From Maniola hyperantus (lineage: Eukaryota; Arthropoda; Insecta; Lepidoptera; Nymphalidae): 64,000 nucleotides of DNA. Position 1 is the first letter of the stretch; every line of letters starts with the position of its first letter. The stretch spans positions 11,284,001-11,348,000 of the forward strand of contig NC_048554.1 in assembly GCF_902806685.2 (NCBI RefSeq), in the 5' to 3' direction. Made by a program: the position numbers and the translations under genes. Under the pieces are notes generated by a model. That model worked only from the letters and a program-made list of their open reading frames with translations, ran no database searches and was not told the DNA's origin. Shown here piece by piece: positions 32,001-43,906 of this stretch.

Positions 32001-32971
32001 TATTTATGTAAAAATAGGGTAGTCGGACCAATAGATGAACGAATAAGCGGAATTTAACTTGTTATAATTTTTCTCAACTCTCATATGAACTGAATTGTTA
32101 ATGTTTTAATTTACTATTATGTGGATAGGTAATTGATTAATTAGTATATTTTATTTTTTTCTAAATTAACGCTAACTAGGCTAAAATAGCAAAAATTTTG
32201 AAAAAGTGTCTCCGCCCTGATTGTGACCGAAATCCGCCCTATTTATGAAATATCAAAATCAATCTTTTTATTGCTTCAACAAGATTTCTCTTTTTGTAAG
32301 TACTTAAGTAAAATAATTAAAATTGCCTTTAATCTTATGAAGACCAGACAAAAAATCTCTTTGAGCACTACAAGCATGATTTAACGTTTCAAAATAGTGG
32401 TTCCGTATATCCGTATCCATACTAGTGTTATAAATGCGAAAGTGTCTGTCTGTGTGTCTGTCTGTCTGCTAGCTTTTCTCCGGCCCAACAGTTTAACCGA
32501 TTAAAAAATTTACACGCATGTTAAGACTAAATATATTATTCCTATATAGATGATGAACTTTTCCGTGATAAAAAGTTGCCTATGTCACTCTCCTCTTTAA
32601 CGACAACCATGCAAAAAATCACGCCGAACCGTTTCTCCGTTGCGATGTGATTGAAGGACAAACCAACAAACAAACACACTTTCGCATTTATAATATTAAG
32701 TATGATGTATTAGAAGCCTTATTTGTTCACTAATCCACATTAATCTCGAATTTCCCGCGGCTTGTCGCGTCTCTAAATATCTTCACTGCTCTCGTGTATG
32801 AATTCACTAATTGCTCCAGCTCGATAGAAAGTCGCCATTTTTTGCAAGCCGAAATGCATCTATCTATACAGATAAACAAAATTGAAGTGTCCGTTTGTAA
32901 TGTCAAAATATCTGCTTTTTACTAAAATACATAATAATATGAAAGTTGGTATATCTACGGTACTTAGGTAC

Positions 32972-33165
32972 TAAATCCAGCGGCTCCCTGCGACTCGTCT
33001 GATGTCGCTGGGAGGTCTTCCAACGCTGCGTCTTCTGGTGCGAGGTCGCCATTCCAGCATCTTGAGACCCCAACGTCTATCGGTTTTACGAACTATGTGC
33101 CCTGCCCATTGCCACTTCAGCTTCGCAATTCGTTGAGCTATGTAGGCGTAGTCTATTCTATTGCA
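32972..33165 (-). mobile_element. RTE-type 3' end, fragment
   Basis: AQRIAKLKWQWAGHIVRKTD and TRRRSVGRPPSDIRRVAGSR are readable on the minus strand; the last segment and the tail are missing. Confidence 0.65.
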
Positions 33166-33427
33166 CCTACCCAATTCTCACGTCACCATAACCCGATACA
33201 CTTGGGTGGGAGTGTGTACTAGGTAACGGTGTTCATGTGGGTGAACACTAGATAGTACTTGTAACCATAACGATTGTCAGCTTGCACGTCATACGAATTG
33301 TAACTTCGAGCCCGCATTGCCTTTTCTCTATAGTTTTGAGGAGGGTTATCAAGACAACAGAAATATATATTAGATAGGTACCTACAAGGTTATTCCATAT
33401 TTTTTGATAGCATCGCTTGGAAGAAAA

Positions 33428-33545
33428 CCTCCCTGGCGCAATGGTGAACGCTGTGGTCCTATTAGTGGGAGGTCCCGGGTTCGATTCACGGCAGGGGTTA
33501 TTTGGGATTTTAAAATTTCTAAATTTTCTCTGATCTGATGTCGTG
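33428..33545 (+). mobile_element. Family K SINE, tRNA-like head
   Basis: CCTCCCTGGCGCAATGGTG (A box) and GGTTCGATTCACGGCAGGG (B box). Similar heads lie at 23,236-23,345 and 63,265-63,345. Confidence 0.6.
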
Positions 33546-33928
33546 TAGAACCAAAGGGGATGGGTGTAATAAAAACTGCCATATATATCACTTCCGTTAG
33601 CCCACTTCCGACATTTCAACCACTAGGCTATCACTGTTTTGCCTCTAAACCTAGCTTATTGCAATTGATTTTCTGGAATTCAATAACACATACCATTATT
33701 CAAGAGCCTTGGTAGAGACCTTCCATTCGAGGGAACTACGCGCTGATGCGTTCAGCACGCAATGACAAAATACATATCTATAGGTAGGTACTTTATGATA
33801 ATACAAACCAACAAACCCTGTATTAAAATCGAGTAGGTTTCATTTTTCTTTGGAATGGGTTCATTATTAAGTATTCCTTTATTTAGCAGGTTCTAGAGAT
33901 CGCTTAGGTGCAAATGTAGAATGTATTT

Positions 33929-34118
33929 CTAACTTGCTGCCCTGGCGAACTTTAGTTCCGCCTAATAGTCGATTCAAATTTTTAAATTTTTCTCTCCGTA
34001 AGAACCATCCTCGTAGGTACTTCAAGGAATATTATAAAAAAAGAATTAGCGAAATCGGTTCAGCTGTTCTCGAGATTTGCGATCAGCAACACATTTTGAT
34101 TCATTTTTATATTATAGA
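33929..34118 (+). mobile_element. Family H element
   Basis: CTGCCCTGGCGAACTTTAG start, ACTTCAAGGAATATTATAAA middle, ATTTTTATATTATAG end. Confidence 0.6.
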
Positions 34119-34249
34119 ACATTGACTAAATACCTACCTATGTCTAAGTTGTTCCTACCTACCTACTTACTTATAAATATGCCTACTAACAGGGCCTCAA
34201 GTAGTAATTCGTTAGCAAAATATGAGGAACTACGGTTTGACATCTGTGT

Positions 34250-34412
34250 TGCATTCTCTGCCGCGTACTGTACATCGGCTTTTAGATTGACATTTCGGCT
34301 TTGTAGAGCGTTGTCCTGTCACTCATACCTATCGATCTCAACGACAGAGACAATGCTCTAAAATCTCTTTCTAAAGGTCGATGTGTAACATTACATTCTG
34401 CCGCGTACTGTA
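34250..34412. mobile_element. Family E TIR element with rearranged left end
   Basis: Shares the TTTCGGCTTTGTAGAGCG core and the right end TTCTGCCGCGTACTG, but the left end also carries CTGCCGCGTACTG in the same orientation, so one end has been replaced. An AAAT-rich run follows (34,413-34,456). Confidence 0.6.
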
Positions 34413-34712
34413 AGTAAATAAAATAAATAAATAAATAAAAATAAATAAAAAAACATTTATTCTCGTGTTCCTTAGTTAGTTACATAGTAGATAAGTTTTG
34501 TTAGTTAGTACATTTTCCTTATTTTCCTAGATTAGTATGGTTAGTAAGTGAACGCTAATTTTTGTATTAATTTATGGAACATGAGCCCCATTGCGGGTAA
34601 AGGCCTCCTCCAACCTCTTCCACTTCTCCCTGTCCTTGCCCAGATACAACCAGTTTTTCCCTGCAGTTTGTATTATCTCATCAGCCCACCGTTTGAATAA
34701 CTGTATTGTAAG

Positions 34713-34746
34713 CAATGACTTATATGTATACTACATATAAGTCATT
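34713..34746. repeat. Perfect 15-bp-arm hairpin
   Basis: AATGACTTATATGTA, loop TAC, then the exact inverse. Confidence 0.7.
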
Positions 34747-35035
34747 GATTGTAAGTAGTGGTAAGTAATAACAAGAATGACGAGCTGCCGGAAGCGGCGT
34801 TGTATGCGGGATTTTGGAGCGAAACGGTGATATAACAAGTTCAGTATCACATTCTGCATAATTTGGAGCACAGGGCTGTCACTTTCATGCACATTAAAAA
34901 AAAAATCATTCAGGTAGATTAATAGTAGGTATGTCCTCCAGACCGAATTTCGGCCACGGCGGCGGTTAATCTCCATAGAGATTAACCAAGGGAGAAATAA
35001 TATTATTATAGCGCACAAGTGTGTTTTATTTATTT

Positions 35036-35240
35036 ATTCTGATACAAGTTAGCCCTTGACTGCAATCTCACCTGGTGGTAAGTGATGATGCAGTCTAAGA
35101 TGAAAGCGGGCTAACCTGGAAGGAGTATGGCAGTTTTTTTTTATTAAACCCACACCTCTTTGGTTTCTACACGGCATCGTACCCGAACGCTAAATCGCTT
35201 GGCAGCACGGCTCTGCGGGTTGTATCTCGTAAACCTAGGA
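35036..35240 (-). mobile_element. Family K SINE, body fragment
   Basis: ACAAGTTAGCCCTTGACTGC through CACGGCATCGTACCC; the tRNA-like head is missing. Confidence 0.6.
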
Positions 35241-35528
35241 CAACCCTCCACCTCCCATGGCCCCACCAACCTTTCGCTTATATGGGCCGAATCGCGGACG
35301 GGCGCCCGTTCGGTACTTGCTCTAGGCATTTTCTTGTATCTCGTGAACCGTAATAGGTGCAGAGTTGAAATTTTATTTCTATTGCCGCTATAACAACAAC
35401 TAATAACAATTTCGAAATGGCAGCCATGAAAATTTAAGAAAATTAAAACGTGTTATTTCTTGTGCGATTGTACGGAACCCTTCGTGTGCGAGTCCGGCTC
35501 GCACTTGACTGATTTTTTGTATATTTTT

Positions 35529-35952
35529 AGGGTTCCGTACCTTAAAAGGAAAAACGGAACCCTTATAGGATCACTTTGTTGTCTGTCTGTCTGTCAAGAA
35601 ACCTACAGGGTACTTCCCGTTGACCTAGAATCATCAAATTTGGCAGGTAGGTAGATCTTATAGCTGACATTTGGGGAAAAATCTGAAAACCGTGAATTTA
35701 GGGTTAGATCACACAAAAAAAATGAAATTGTGGTCATGAACTAATAATTAGTATTTTCAACTTTCGAAGTGAGATAACTATATCAAATGGGGTATCATAT
35801 TATGAAAGGTCTTTATCTGTACATTCTAAAACAGATATTTATTTATTTTTATGCATCATAGTTTTTGAATTATCGTGCAAAATGTCGAAAAAATACGAAT
35901 GTAGTACGGAACCCTCATTGCGCGAGCCTGACTCGCACTTGGCCGGTTTTTT
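35529..35952 (+). mobile_element. Family B element, near full length
   Basis: Same start (AGGGTTCCGTA), TCTG run, GACATTTGGGG block and GCACTTGGCCGGTTTT end as the 62.5-kb copy. A related short piece (CCTTCGTGTGCGAGTCC) lies just upstream at 35,470-35,513. Confidence 0.75.
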
Positions 35953-36122
35953 ACATTGAGGAAGCGCAACCCTAACGAGATCAGTGCGAAGCGCAGTGAG
36001 GCATACATCCATTCTAATTGCGGCGGCCATTTGTACAAGTGTTATTCACTTGCTATATTATTTTGACTGCGCCGCCATTTATGCCCGTCATTTCTAAACC
36101 TATGGTTATTATCTTGTCGTTA

Positions 36123-36302
36123 TGAGTACAGTGCGACAAGGTTCTCTTGGCACTTAATTGACATTGACAGGGGGGCGCTGTTGAAGAACAAAGGCTTACA
36201 ATTAGAATATTCAACCAAGAAAAGAAGAAGAAACTTGACACTTGACGGCAACGTTAGTTCCGATTTTCGCCACGCGCCAAAAGAGCCTTGTCGCACTGTA
36301 TT
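36123..36302. mobile_element. Family N TIR element
   Basis: Ends TACAGTGCGACAAGG and CCTTGTCGCACTGTA are exact inverted tips; internal GACAGGGGGGCGCTG. Confidence 0.75.
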
Positions 36303-36772
36303 TGTCATACTGTCATGTTGACTTGTCATTTAAAAATAAACATGATTTATAGCTCGTCTAGCTTATGCTCGCGACTTAGTGCGCTTGGACTACATCAACC
36401 CCCTATTTTAATCCCTTAGGTGTTGAATTTTCAAAAATCATCAGTTTTCCTCTCCAATATGGGTAGGTACCTTCAAGTCGAGAGTGAAGAGGCATCTTCT
36501 ATATAGGCAAGGGCGCTTTATCTTCGGCTGCATCATCACTTGCCACCAGGTCTGATTGCAGCCAAGCGCTAGTCTATAAATTAAAAAAAAAAAGCTTATA
36601 AGATTGGTTTTCTACTTCAGCATAATATTTTTTAGTATAAAGGCATTGCAAGATACCAAGGTCGAGCCAATGGGCATGGATTGTTTTGCTTCGTCGTTTC
36701 TAAAAGCCTAGGTCCATGTTTCCTGTCACTTACAATTTCGGTCAAGGCAAGGAATGATAATATGACAACTGC

Positions 36773-37264
36773 AAGGGCATTTGTAACTTAAGGTGAATAC
36801 ACACTGCCGCAAGAGGCACTTAAAATGCGCTCAGAATGCCAGAAGTACCTCTACAAGGGCATTTGTAACTTAAGGTGAATACACACTGCCGCAAGAGGCA
36901 CTTAAAATGCGCTCAGAATGCCAGAAGTACCTCTACAAGGGCATTTGTAACTTAAGGTGAATACACACTGCCGCAAGAGGCACTTAAAATGCGCTCAGAA
37001 TGCCAGAAGTACCTCTACAAGGGCATTTGTAACTTAAGGTGAATACACACTGCCGCAAGAGGCACTTAAAATGCGCTCAGAATGCCAGAAGTACCTCTAC
37101 AAGGACATTTGTAACTTAAGGTGAATACACACTGCCGCAAGAGGCACTTAAAATGCGCTCAGAATGCCAGAAGTACCTCTACAAGGGCATTTGTAACTTA
37201 AGGTGAATACACACTGCCGCAAGAGGCACTTAAAAGTTGCCCAGAAGGCCAGAAGTACCTACTG
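36773..37264. repeat. 82-bp minisatellite, six units
   Basis: Units start at 36773, 36855, 36937, 37019, 37101 and 37183, exactly 82 bp apart. Each carries AAGGGCATTTGTAACTTAAG and ends AGAAGTACCTCTAC. The first four read as identical, the fifth has one change (AAGGAC) and the sixth is diverged over its last third. No spacer sequences and no open frame; a recent tandem expansion. Confidence 0.95.
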
Positions 37265-38230
37265 TACATTATCTTAGCTTCTGATGACTGAACAACGTCT
37301 TGAGTTGATCGCATCGAAAAACTTTCGTAAAATTAAAAAACTTTCAGGCTTCGCTCGCGTTTATATTAAATCTTTATAATAGGTTCTTATTATTATATGC
37401 TGATTTCATATTTGCTTTCTTTACCTTACTGATAATACAATAAAACATCGTTTCTGTAAAACAAATAAACTACAAACGGATTATTTACTTGCTCAAAAAT
37501 TTGTTCGGTTTGAAATTTATAGATATGAAAGTTAAAGTATCTAGACAGTAAATAATATAAAAATAAAGTTAAACGCTCCGTTGCCTCCACATAGGCATAT
37601 CTCATGTAAATAAAACCATTCCATTAAAATTTCAAACGCGTGCGCGCGACAATTCATCATTTCCTTTTGTCTGTGGTATAATCTTCACTAGCCATCACCA
37701 ATGCATTTTAAACCTTACCGTTTTAGATATGAGGTAAATTTTTAATGAATTAGTGTTAAATTTTAAGTCATTTCAGTTATTCACAGACTAAATGGCGGGA
37801 AGTGGTGTGGTGTGGTGGAATAATAGACTTTTATTAATTGCCTAATTAAAATCAGAAATGCTATCTTGGAGTAAATTTTCTTTGTGTGACGCCGTATGTC
37901 ATTTTGATCAGATTTCTTGGTCGGAAAAAACGTCTACGTTTTTTAAACGTCGTCGTTAGGAAATAACTTATTATATTGGAGTTTTCACTGGAGTTATTTT
38001 CTTTTTCTTGGAAATTATTAGGCGTTTTTTAAATGGTGATTAATATTCCCCTTTCCACTTCAACTAAGCGTGAAGTTTTTGTTGAACGTGGTTATGATTT
38101 ATGATTTTAATTCCCCGCCATTTGTATCGCATCATCAAAGAATGTCAAATTATTGAACTGGAGTTCTGATAGCCACTGACTGCTATTTGTAAAACCCAAA
38201 AATTAAAACCCCAGGCTACAGGCAGAGCTC
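37265..38230. other. No gene seen
   Basis: AT-rich flank of the minisatellite, with a small family O SINE fragment at 38,037-38,090. Confidence 0.45.
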
Positions 38231-38785
38231 GTACAGTACGACAAGGCACTTTTAGCACGTGAATGACATTGACAGGGGGGCGTAGTTGTAGAACAAAGGC
38301 TGCCAGCAAATAAAATCTCCTCAATTATACGGAATATATGGAAAATGTCGATGTCGAAAATCGAGTAGGTAAGTTTTGTCTAATTTTTACTGAACGAGAA
38401 ATTGGGAAAACCATCCCTGTTCCCAAATCGAGCAAGAATAATAAAAACCATTTTTATAGGCCATGGACTTGCATGGACTAAAATCTATTATATTTGTGTA
38501 TCAGGCATGACCAGAAACCAGCGGGGGAGGGTTTTTGGGGGTTCAAACTATTAGGTACATATGGAGATATTTGTTTTATTAAACCCCTCGAAATGCATTC
38601 CTGGGTAGGTATGGCCTTGGTATTCGTTCCTGGAAAGAAGTGAAACTTCAGGCTTTTTTATAAAATATAGTAACTATAGGCTTAGTATAGGTACCTACTT
38701 AGTACTTAGTACTTACCCAGGGAGGCACAGGTTCGAATCCTGCCGGCTCCGCAATTTTTGCTACCTAAGTATGTAATGAAAATTA

Positions 38786-38950
38786 TATAGTTGAGATGGC
38801 AATCTGGGTATGAGGTGGGGGGACGCTCCGCACATCCGCACGTCGTCGTCCGCACTCACCCGCACCGGGTTAGTGCAGGGGCTGTGCAGTGTGCAGGTGT
38901 GCGGGGCGTTCCCTCCCCGATGGTCATCTCAACCTGTCGCATACTGTAGG
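38786..38950. mobile_element. Family D GC-rich TIR element
   Basis: Left tip degraded (TATAGTTGAGATGGC), core CCGCACCGGGTTAGTGC, right end ATCTCAACCTGTCGC. Confidence 0.7.
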
Positions 38951-39134
38951 TACCTACCTACCTATACACTATAGTTACTGTTCGAGAATATCGCAAATAC
39001 AAATTGAACTGACTCGTCACCTCTGGTTCTTGCAACAAGGCAATTTGGTTAATGTATCATGTGTCATAAAATCATTGGACGATTCCATCACGCTCGTCCC
39101 GTGACTTCAATTTGCGTAGGTACTAGGCATATTA

Positions 39135-39273
39135 TATAGGTTGGTATGAGGCGTGGGGACGCTCCGCACATCCGCACGTCACCCAAGCTCGCCCGCACCG
39201 GGTTAGCGCGGGGGCTGTGCGTGTGTGCGGGGGGGCGTTCCCTCCGCCATTGCCACCTGTCGCGGACTGTAGG
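39135..39273. mobile_element. Family D GC-rich TIR element
   Basis: Core GCACCGGGTTAGCGCGGG, right end CACCTGTCGCGGACTGTAGG, left end shortened. Confidence 0.65.
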
Positions 39274-39534
39274 TACCTACAATCAGTGTCCATACAATCC
39301 GTGAACTCGCTTACATAGGTATTCCGCTACCTATATATATATATTATACCTATATATATATATAGATTTATATATAATATATAAATCTTTATTTTCAGAT
39401 AAAAATCCAGTTATACAATATAATAAAATAACGTTTAGATGAAATTAAATTAAAATAAAATAAATAGCCAAAAGTAATTTTTTGCAAATTAATTAGGTAT
39501 ATAAAGTAAAATAAAATAAGATTATTTAAGTCAA

Positions 39535-41170
39535 AATTGCACACTAAAGGTGTACACTAAAGGTGTGCTGAGCTATTTTCTATTCGCATTTCGATGTGTC
39601 CAATGTGCTACCATTGGACTACGTAGGTCCTGGCCCACCACTCGGAGGATGCTGTTATCAGAGCTACGCAATCTTTCCCAAAAGGAAGATATACGCGCCC
39701 TAATAACAGCAAAGAAGTCGGGCATTCCCGCCTCGGCGAACATGCTCGATGCGCTGCAGTATCTGGGAAACTTCATAAGGATGCGGTATGCATCATTATA
39801 TTGCACCCTTATGGTGCTGAAGGACGCCCTCTTGTACCGGTACCATAGCTGACACGTATAGAAACACTGACAGTAAGCCCTGAAGAGGGTGTCCTTGACT
39901 TCCTTACTGCATTTAGCAAATCTACGCGCGAGCATGTTGCACCGAACCGACAATGCCCGCCTTTCCCGCTCCATGTCAAGGTCGTCCTTGCGATCGTCAG
40001 TGACGATGTGACCAAGGTATTTGAACTGCCTAACAATCCGAACCGCTGTTCCATCCAAAAACACTTCGGGAACTCTCTCCGGACCCTTTCCCGCTTTAAA
40101 AATCAGCATTTCGGTCTTCAGGACATTGTACTTCAGTCCATGAGAGTTGGCATAACTCTCACAGACTGACAGTAACTTTCTAAGACCTTTGACTGACGGG
40201 CTAAGGAGCACCATGTCGTCCGCATAGCTCAGGTTGTTAAAGCAAACACCATCGATATGGCAGCCGACTCCAGTGCCCCTCAGCTCGCCAATCAGCCCAT
40301 TGACGTACGCGTTAAAAAGGTCCGGAGAGGTCAGTCCGCCCTGACGAACCCCGCACTCTGACCTGTAGGCATCAGAGGTCGTGTCACCCCACCTTACATG
40401 ATTCGTTTGTCCCCCGTACCAGTATCTCAACACCTCTACTACTGATTCCGGGACACCTGAGCCGCGCAGTTTGCTCCAGAGGATTTCATAATTCACTAGA
40501 TCAAAAGCGCGGCTCAGATCCAGGAAGCAAGCATAGACTGACGTGTTACGGCTGACATAATAGTCAACCGTGTACTTGAGGCTGACGATGGCAGAGTCTG
40601 TTGAGACACCGGGACGGAATCCAAACTGTGCATCATCTATACACACCTTTTGCAGCAGTTCGGGCTGCAGCAGTCTCTCAAACACCTTGCCCACTACGGT
40701 GCCCAGAGAAATAGGCCTATAGTTATTAGACGAGCTCAAGTCTCCTGTTTTGCACTTGACGATGGGCACAACGATTGTTTTCATGAGAGGATCAGGAAGG
40801 TATGCATGCTTCACACATAAATTGTAAAGCACACATAGCTTGGAAAACAGGACCTCACCCGCATATAAAATGTGCTCTATACTAAGACCGTCATGGCCAG
40901 GAGACTTGCCCCGCTCCATTCCACGAACTGCCTTGGCTACATCATCGACTGTGAACTGTACCACTGGTTGCGCAGCAACAACAGGACGAGTCACCGTCTT
41001 CGGGCTTCGAGCTGGCCTCGAGTGCACTTTAAACTTCGAGGCAAACTTTATTTTTAAATACCTTTCTGCTGCCCACCATCGTATCATATATGTCGCCCGT
41101 GGATGGCCTGCCAGTCACTAACCAGCATTCATAAGCAAGGCGAGCCTCTTGATGACTCTCCTTAACCTAT
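39535..41170 (-). mobile_element. 5'-truncated non-LTR retrotransposon copy
   Basis: The whole copy carrying the 504-codon reverse transcriptase. A short tandem GTGTACACTAAAGG-like repeat at 39,541-39,563 lies just 3' of the frame and may be part of the 3' tail. The 5' boundary is approximate, near 41,100-41,170. Confidence 0.6.
39573..41087 (-). CDS. Non-LTR retrotransposon reverse transcriptase, 5'-truncated, 504 aa
   Basis: An uninterrupted frame encodes most of a LINE reverse transcriptase. In order are KSPGHDGL (61-68), NYRPISL (122-128), FGFRPG (155-160), FLDLSRAFD with catalytic Asp190, CGVRQGG (245-251) and the catalytic YADD box (288-291), followed by thumb and C-terminal regions ending HRNANRK. 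The motif spacing and the C-terminus suit a CR1/Jockey-group element, but the clade is not settled. The N-terminal apurinic endonuclease is missing: an in-frame TGA precedes the first Met by ten codons, and the upstream sequence soon becomes non-element DNA. It is therefore a dead-on-arrival copy, although the frame has no stops, so the insertion is recent. No role in the host is implied. Confidence 0.85.
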   Translation of the reverse strand: MIRWWAAERYLKIKFASKFKVHSRPARSPKTVTRPVVAAQPVVQFTVDDVAKAVRGMERGKSPGHDGLSIEHILYAGEVLFSKLCVLYNLCVKHAYLPDPLMKTIVVPIVKCKTGDLSSSNNYRPISLGTVVGKVFERLLQPELLQKVCIDDAQFGFRPGVSTDSAIVSLKYTVDYYVSRNTSVYACFLDLSRAFDLVNYEILWSKLRGSGVPESVVEVLRYWYGGQTNHVRWGDTTSDAYRSECGVRQGGLTSPDLFNAYVNGLIGELRGTGVGCHIDGVCFNNLSYADDMVLLSPSVKGLRKLLSVCESYANSHGLKYNVLKTEMLIFKAGKGPERVPEVFLDGTAVRIVRQFKYLGHIVTDDRKDDLDMERERRALSVRCNMLARRFAKCSKEVKDTLFRAYCQCFYTCQLWYRYKRASFSTIRVQYNDAYRILMKFPRYCSASSMFAEAGMPDFFAVIRARISSFWERLRSSDNSILRVVGQDLRSPMVAHWTHRNANRK

Positions 41171-41338
41171 GTATTTCAATTGGTACCTACTTACTATCCA
41201 CGGAAAGAAACTAGTATAGCGCTCTCTCTGTTACGTAGTCCCATACAAATGACAGAGACGAAAATCACTGACTAACCTACATAAAACAAACCGCACCATC
41301 AGATGCTGGTCTCGATAAAAGATATAATTGTACTTATC

Positions 41339-41571
41339 TAGAGTCTGGCTAACGAAAGATGAGACTGTAAATTAAAAAAATAACAGTATGGCAGCTCTGA
41401 AATTAGTATGACAAACCTGGAATAACCTAATTTGATGGAACAGAAATAAAAATAAGTAGGTAATTCTAAAGTATCAAATTAGGTTATTCCAGGTCGGTTA
41501 TACCTACTAATTTTGGGGCTGCCATACTGGTCCCGGTTTTCCAGTCTCATCTTTCGTTAGCCAGACTCTAA
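41339..41571. mobile_element. Imperfect palindromic TIR element
   Basis: The ends TAGAGTCTGGCTAACGAAAG and its inverted partner frame inner repeats GGAATAACCTAATTTGAT and ATCAAATTAGGTTATTCC. A foldback-like MITE just downstream of the retrotransposon. Confidence 0.65.
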
Positions 41572-41645
41572 GACTCTACCCTATTATGTACCCTATGGCT
41601 TTATAGGTATCAGGGGAAATTTTAGTGGACGCAGTTCCCATATTC

Positions 41646-41835
41646 TTTCTATAATATAAAAATGAATCGCTGAATCGGTTGCAAATCTCGAGAACGTCTG
41701 AACCGATTTCGCTACTTCTTTTTTCATAATATTCCTTGAAGTACGAGGATGGTTCTTACGGAGAGAATTTTTTTTAAAAATTGCCTAAAAAAGAATCGAC
41801 TGTTGGGCGATACGAAGTTCGCCAGGGCAGTCTGC
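41646..41835 (-). mobile_element. Family H element
   Basis: Minus-orientation copy ending TACGAAGTTCGCCAGGGCAG. Confidence 0.6.
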
Positions 41836-42272
41836 AATAAAAAGCACTATCCAGAAAAGTCTTGCGTAATACTTCACCTAGCCAAATAACATGTTTCAAT
41901 ATACGCCTTTGATATCTATAGCAAAAGTTGCTGCATAATGTTATAGTCAAAATTGTATAGTAGGTAAATAAGTAATGATGTATCTAAGTACCTAAACGTG
42001 CGTTGACCTCGTCTGTCATCGTATCGCAGTTTTCAGTCCTCGAAATCAGCGGTAAACGGACTATATTTTTTTAGCCTCTCGTTTCGTAATGGCTTCGTAC
42101 TCGTATTCGTATTTGCATTATTAGGGCGTTTGTGCACTTATTTGTTTTTTTTTTGAGAACTACCTCCCTTTTGGAAGTCGGTTGAAAAGTAACAGATTCA
42201 GTGTAGTGGAAAAAGCCCAACTTATGGTATTACGAACTTTTACTGTTTACGAAAGATCAAGAAACACCTAGG

Positions 42273-42465
42273 TACAGTACGCGGCAGAAAATAATGTAAT
42301 GTGTAATATTGGCCTTTAGAATGACATTTCGGCTTTGTAGAGCGTTGTCTATGCCACTCATACCTTAATGACGTTTTGTCGGTTTCAACGACAGAGACAA
42401 TGCTCTTCAAATCCGCTATCTCCTTCTAAAGGGCGATGTATAATATTTTCTGTCGCGTACTACGG
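42273..42465. mobile_element. Family E TIR element
   Basis: Left end ACAGTACGCGGCAGAAAATA and right end TTCTGTCGCGTACT are inverted, with an internal TTTCGGCTTTGTAGAGCG. Confidence 0.7.
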
Positions 42466-42488
42466 ATAGTTTTATGAATATACAGGGT

Positions 42489-42702
42489 AAATACTATCTG
42501 TCCCGGCTTACTCACGTGTGTAGTCGACGTTAGCCCGACTAGTTTCGAACCCATCCGGGGTCCTTTTTCCGCGCCGCAGTTTTGAGTCAAAACCGCGGCG
42601 CGTGCGCGGACGGACTCCCTTGAAAAAGGACCCCGGATGGGTTCGAAACTAGTCGGGCTAACGTCGACTACACACGTGAGTAAGCCGGGACAGACAGTAT
42701 TT
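42489..42702. repeat. 81-bp-arm GC-rich palindromic element
   Basis: The arms 42489-42569 and 42622-42702 are near-perfect inverted repeats (one mismatch noticed near the tip) starting AAATACT and including GTCGACGTTAGCCCGACTAG. The centre has a second imperfect hairpin (CGCGCCGC...GCGGCGCG). It is far GC-richer than its surroundings and is probably a foldback transposable element. Confidence 0.75.
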
Positions 42703-42740
42703 ATAATGGAAATCACTCACGGTAGTTTAAACGCTAAAAT

Positions 42741-43122
42741 ATACAGGGTGTAACCAGAACACTAGCAAAACTTACTGTTATTGTTATACTACCTAAACAC
42801 AATCCAATACCAATAATCATTTGCCTCGTTTTGTACTTTTAGTGATTTAGAATTTTTCAAACCCGTAATGTATAGCGTGCCAAACTCTGGTCAATGTCCT
42901 GCCTACGGCCTACTTGTTACGGAACGTTCGTTGACCTCTAGTGTCAGTCACATGTTTTGTTTGCAATTATTTATCGTAAACTTTTACAAAATTACTTAAT
43001 AGGATTTTTTTCAATATTTTTTTTCACGTTTCTTTTTTTGTGATATCATATCAGTAATCATCATCAGTACTATCACCTGTCTTCGTTTTTGCCAGCACGG
43101 CGTTCTAGTTACACCTTGTAGA
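42741..43122. mobile_element. Family J TIR element, complete copy
   Basis: The ends are inverted: TACAGGGTGTAACCAGAAC at the left, and its partner ending GTTCTAGTTACACCTTGTA at the right. The interior is shared, in opposite orientation, with 8,198-8,735 and 55,057-55,365. No coding frame. Confidence 0.65.
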
Positions 43123-43906
43123 TGAAGAAATTGAACACAAGTGGCTACAATACCGTAGTTTGTGGACCTCCCTACATGAGATCTATGTCCAGCAGTGGAC
43201 ATTCGTTTGTGAAACGACGATGGCGACGAAGATTACCTACCCCGCTTATTTCCTGGCCTAACGCGTTGAATAGAATTTATGAGTTAGGTTGAAGAGGTTT
43301 TACTTTTAACTTTTGATTTCAAAAGCTAACAACATTTTACATTTTAGATCCGTATTGACAAATCTATCAGTGAAAGTATACTTAAGTAGGTGTAAATTGA
43401 GTAAGTAGCTACTTACACAATGATCTAGGTAGGTATCTATAATAAATTGATGGAAAGTGAATGATAAAATAACTAAGTATATAACTACTGCCAAAAGTAA
43501 CTTAAATAGATTTAAGTGAACTAAGTCAACGGAATGTGCATAAATTCACTTCCCATGAAAACCAACTTGCGAAAATAGGCATCAGCGCTATTCATATTGA
43601 TCATAATTCCTCGTTAAATAATAATTAATGTAGAAAAATTATTAAAAAATCCGACTTCCGAAAGTAAAAAATAATTTTTGTTTCTACACGTGTATGTATT
43701 TTAAGCGAAATCGAAGCGGGAAGCTTTACAGTCAGTTTTTAAATTTTTATTTTTTTTAACTTTTTAGTGTAAGTAATCATGTCATTGCTTCGTACCTAAA
43801 ATATCAAGTAACCAGCAAAACTTTCTAAATCCACACGGTTAAGGAGTTCAGTAACTTGCAGCATTAGTATTGAAGAGTTGTGACTTGGAATTCAATAACA
43901 AAGTCT

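Noticed and set aside
33248..33619. 123-codon minus frame
   Set aside because: It spans the family K SINE head and flanks, read antisense.
36773..37264. CRISPR-like array
   Set aside because: The units are contiguous 82-bp tandem repeats with no unique spacers, in a eukaryotic genome.
38722..38758. Possible tRNA 3' half (GGTTCGAATCCTGCCGG)
   Set aside because: There is no 5' half or cloverleaf; a repeat fragment is more likely.
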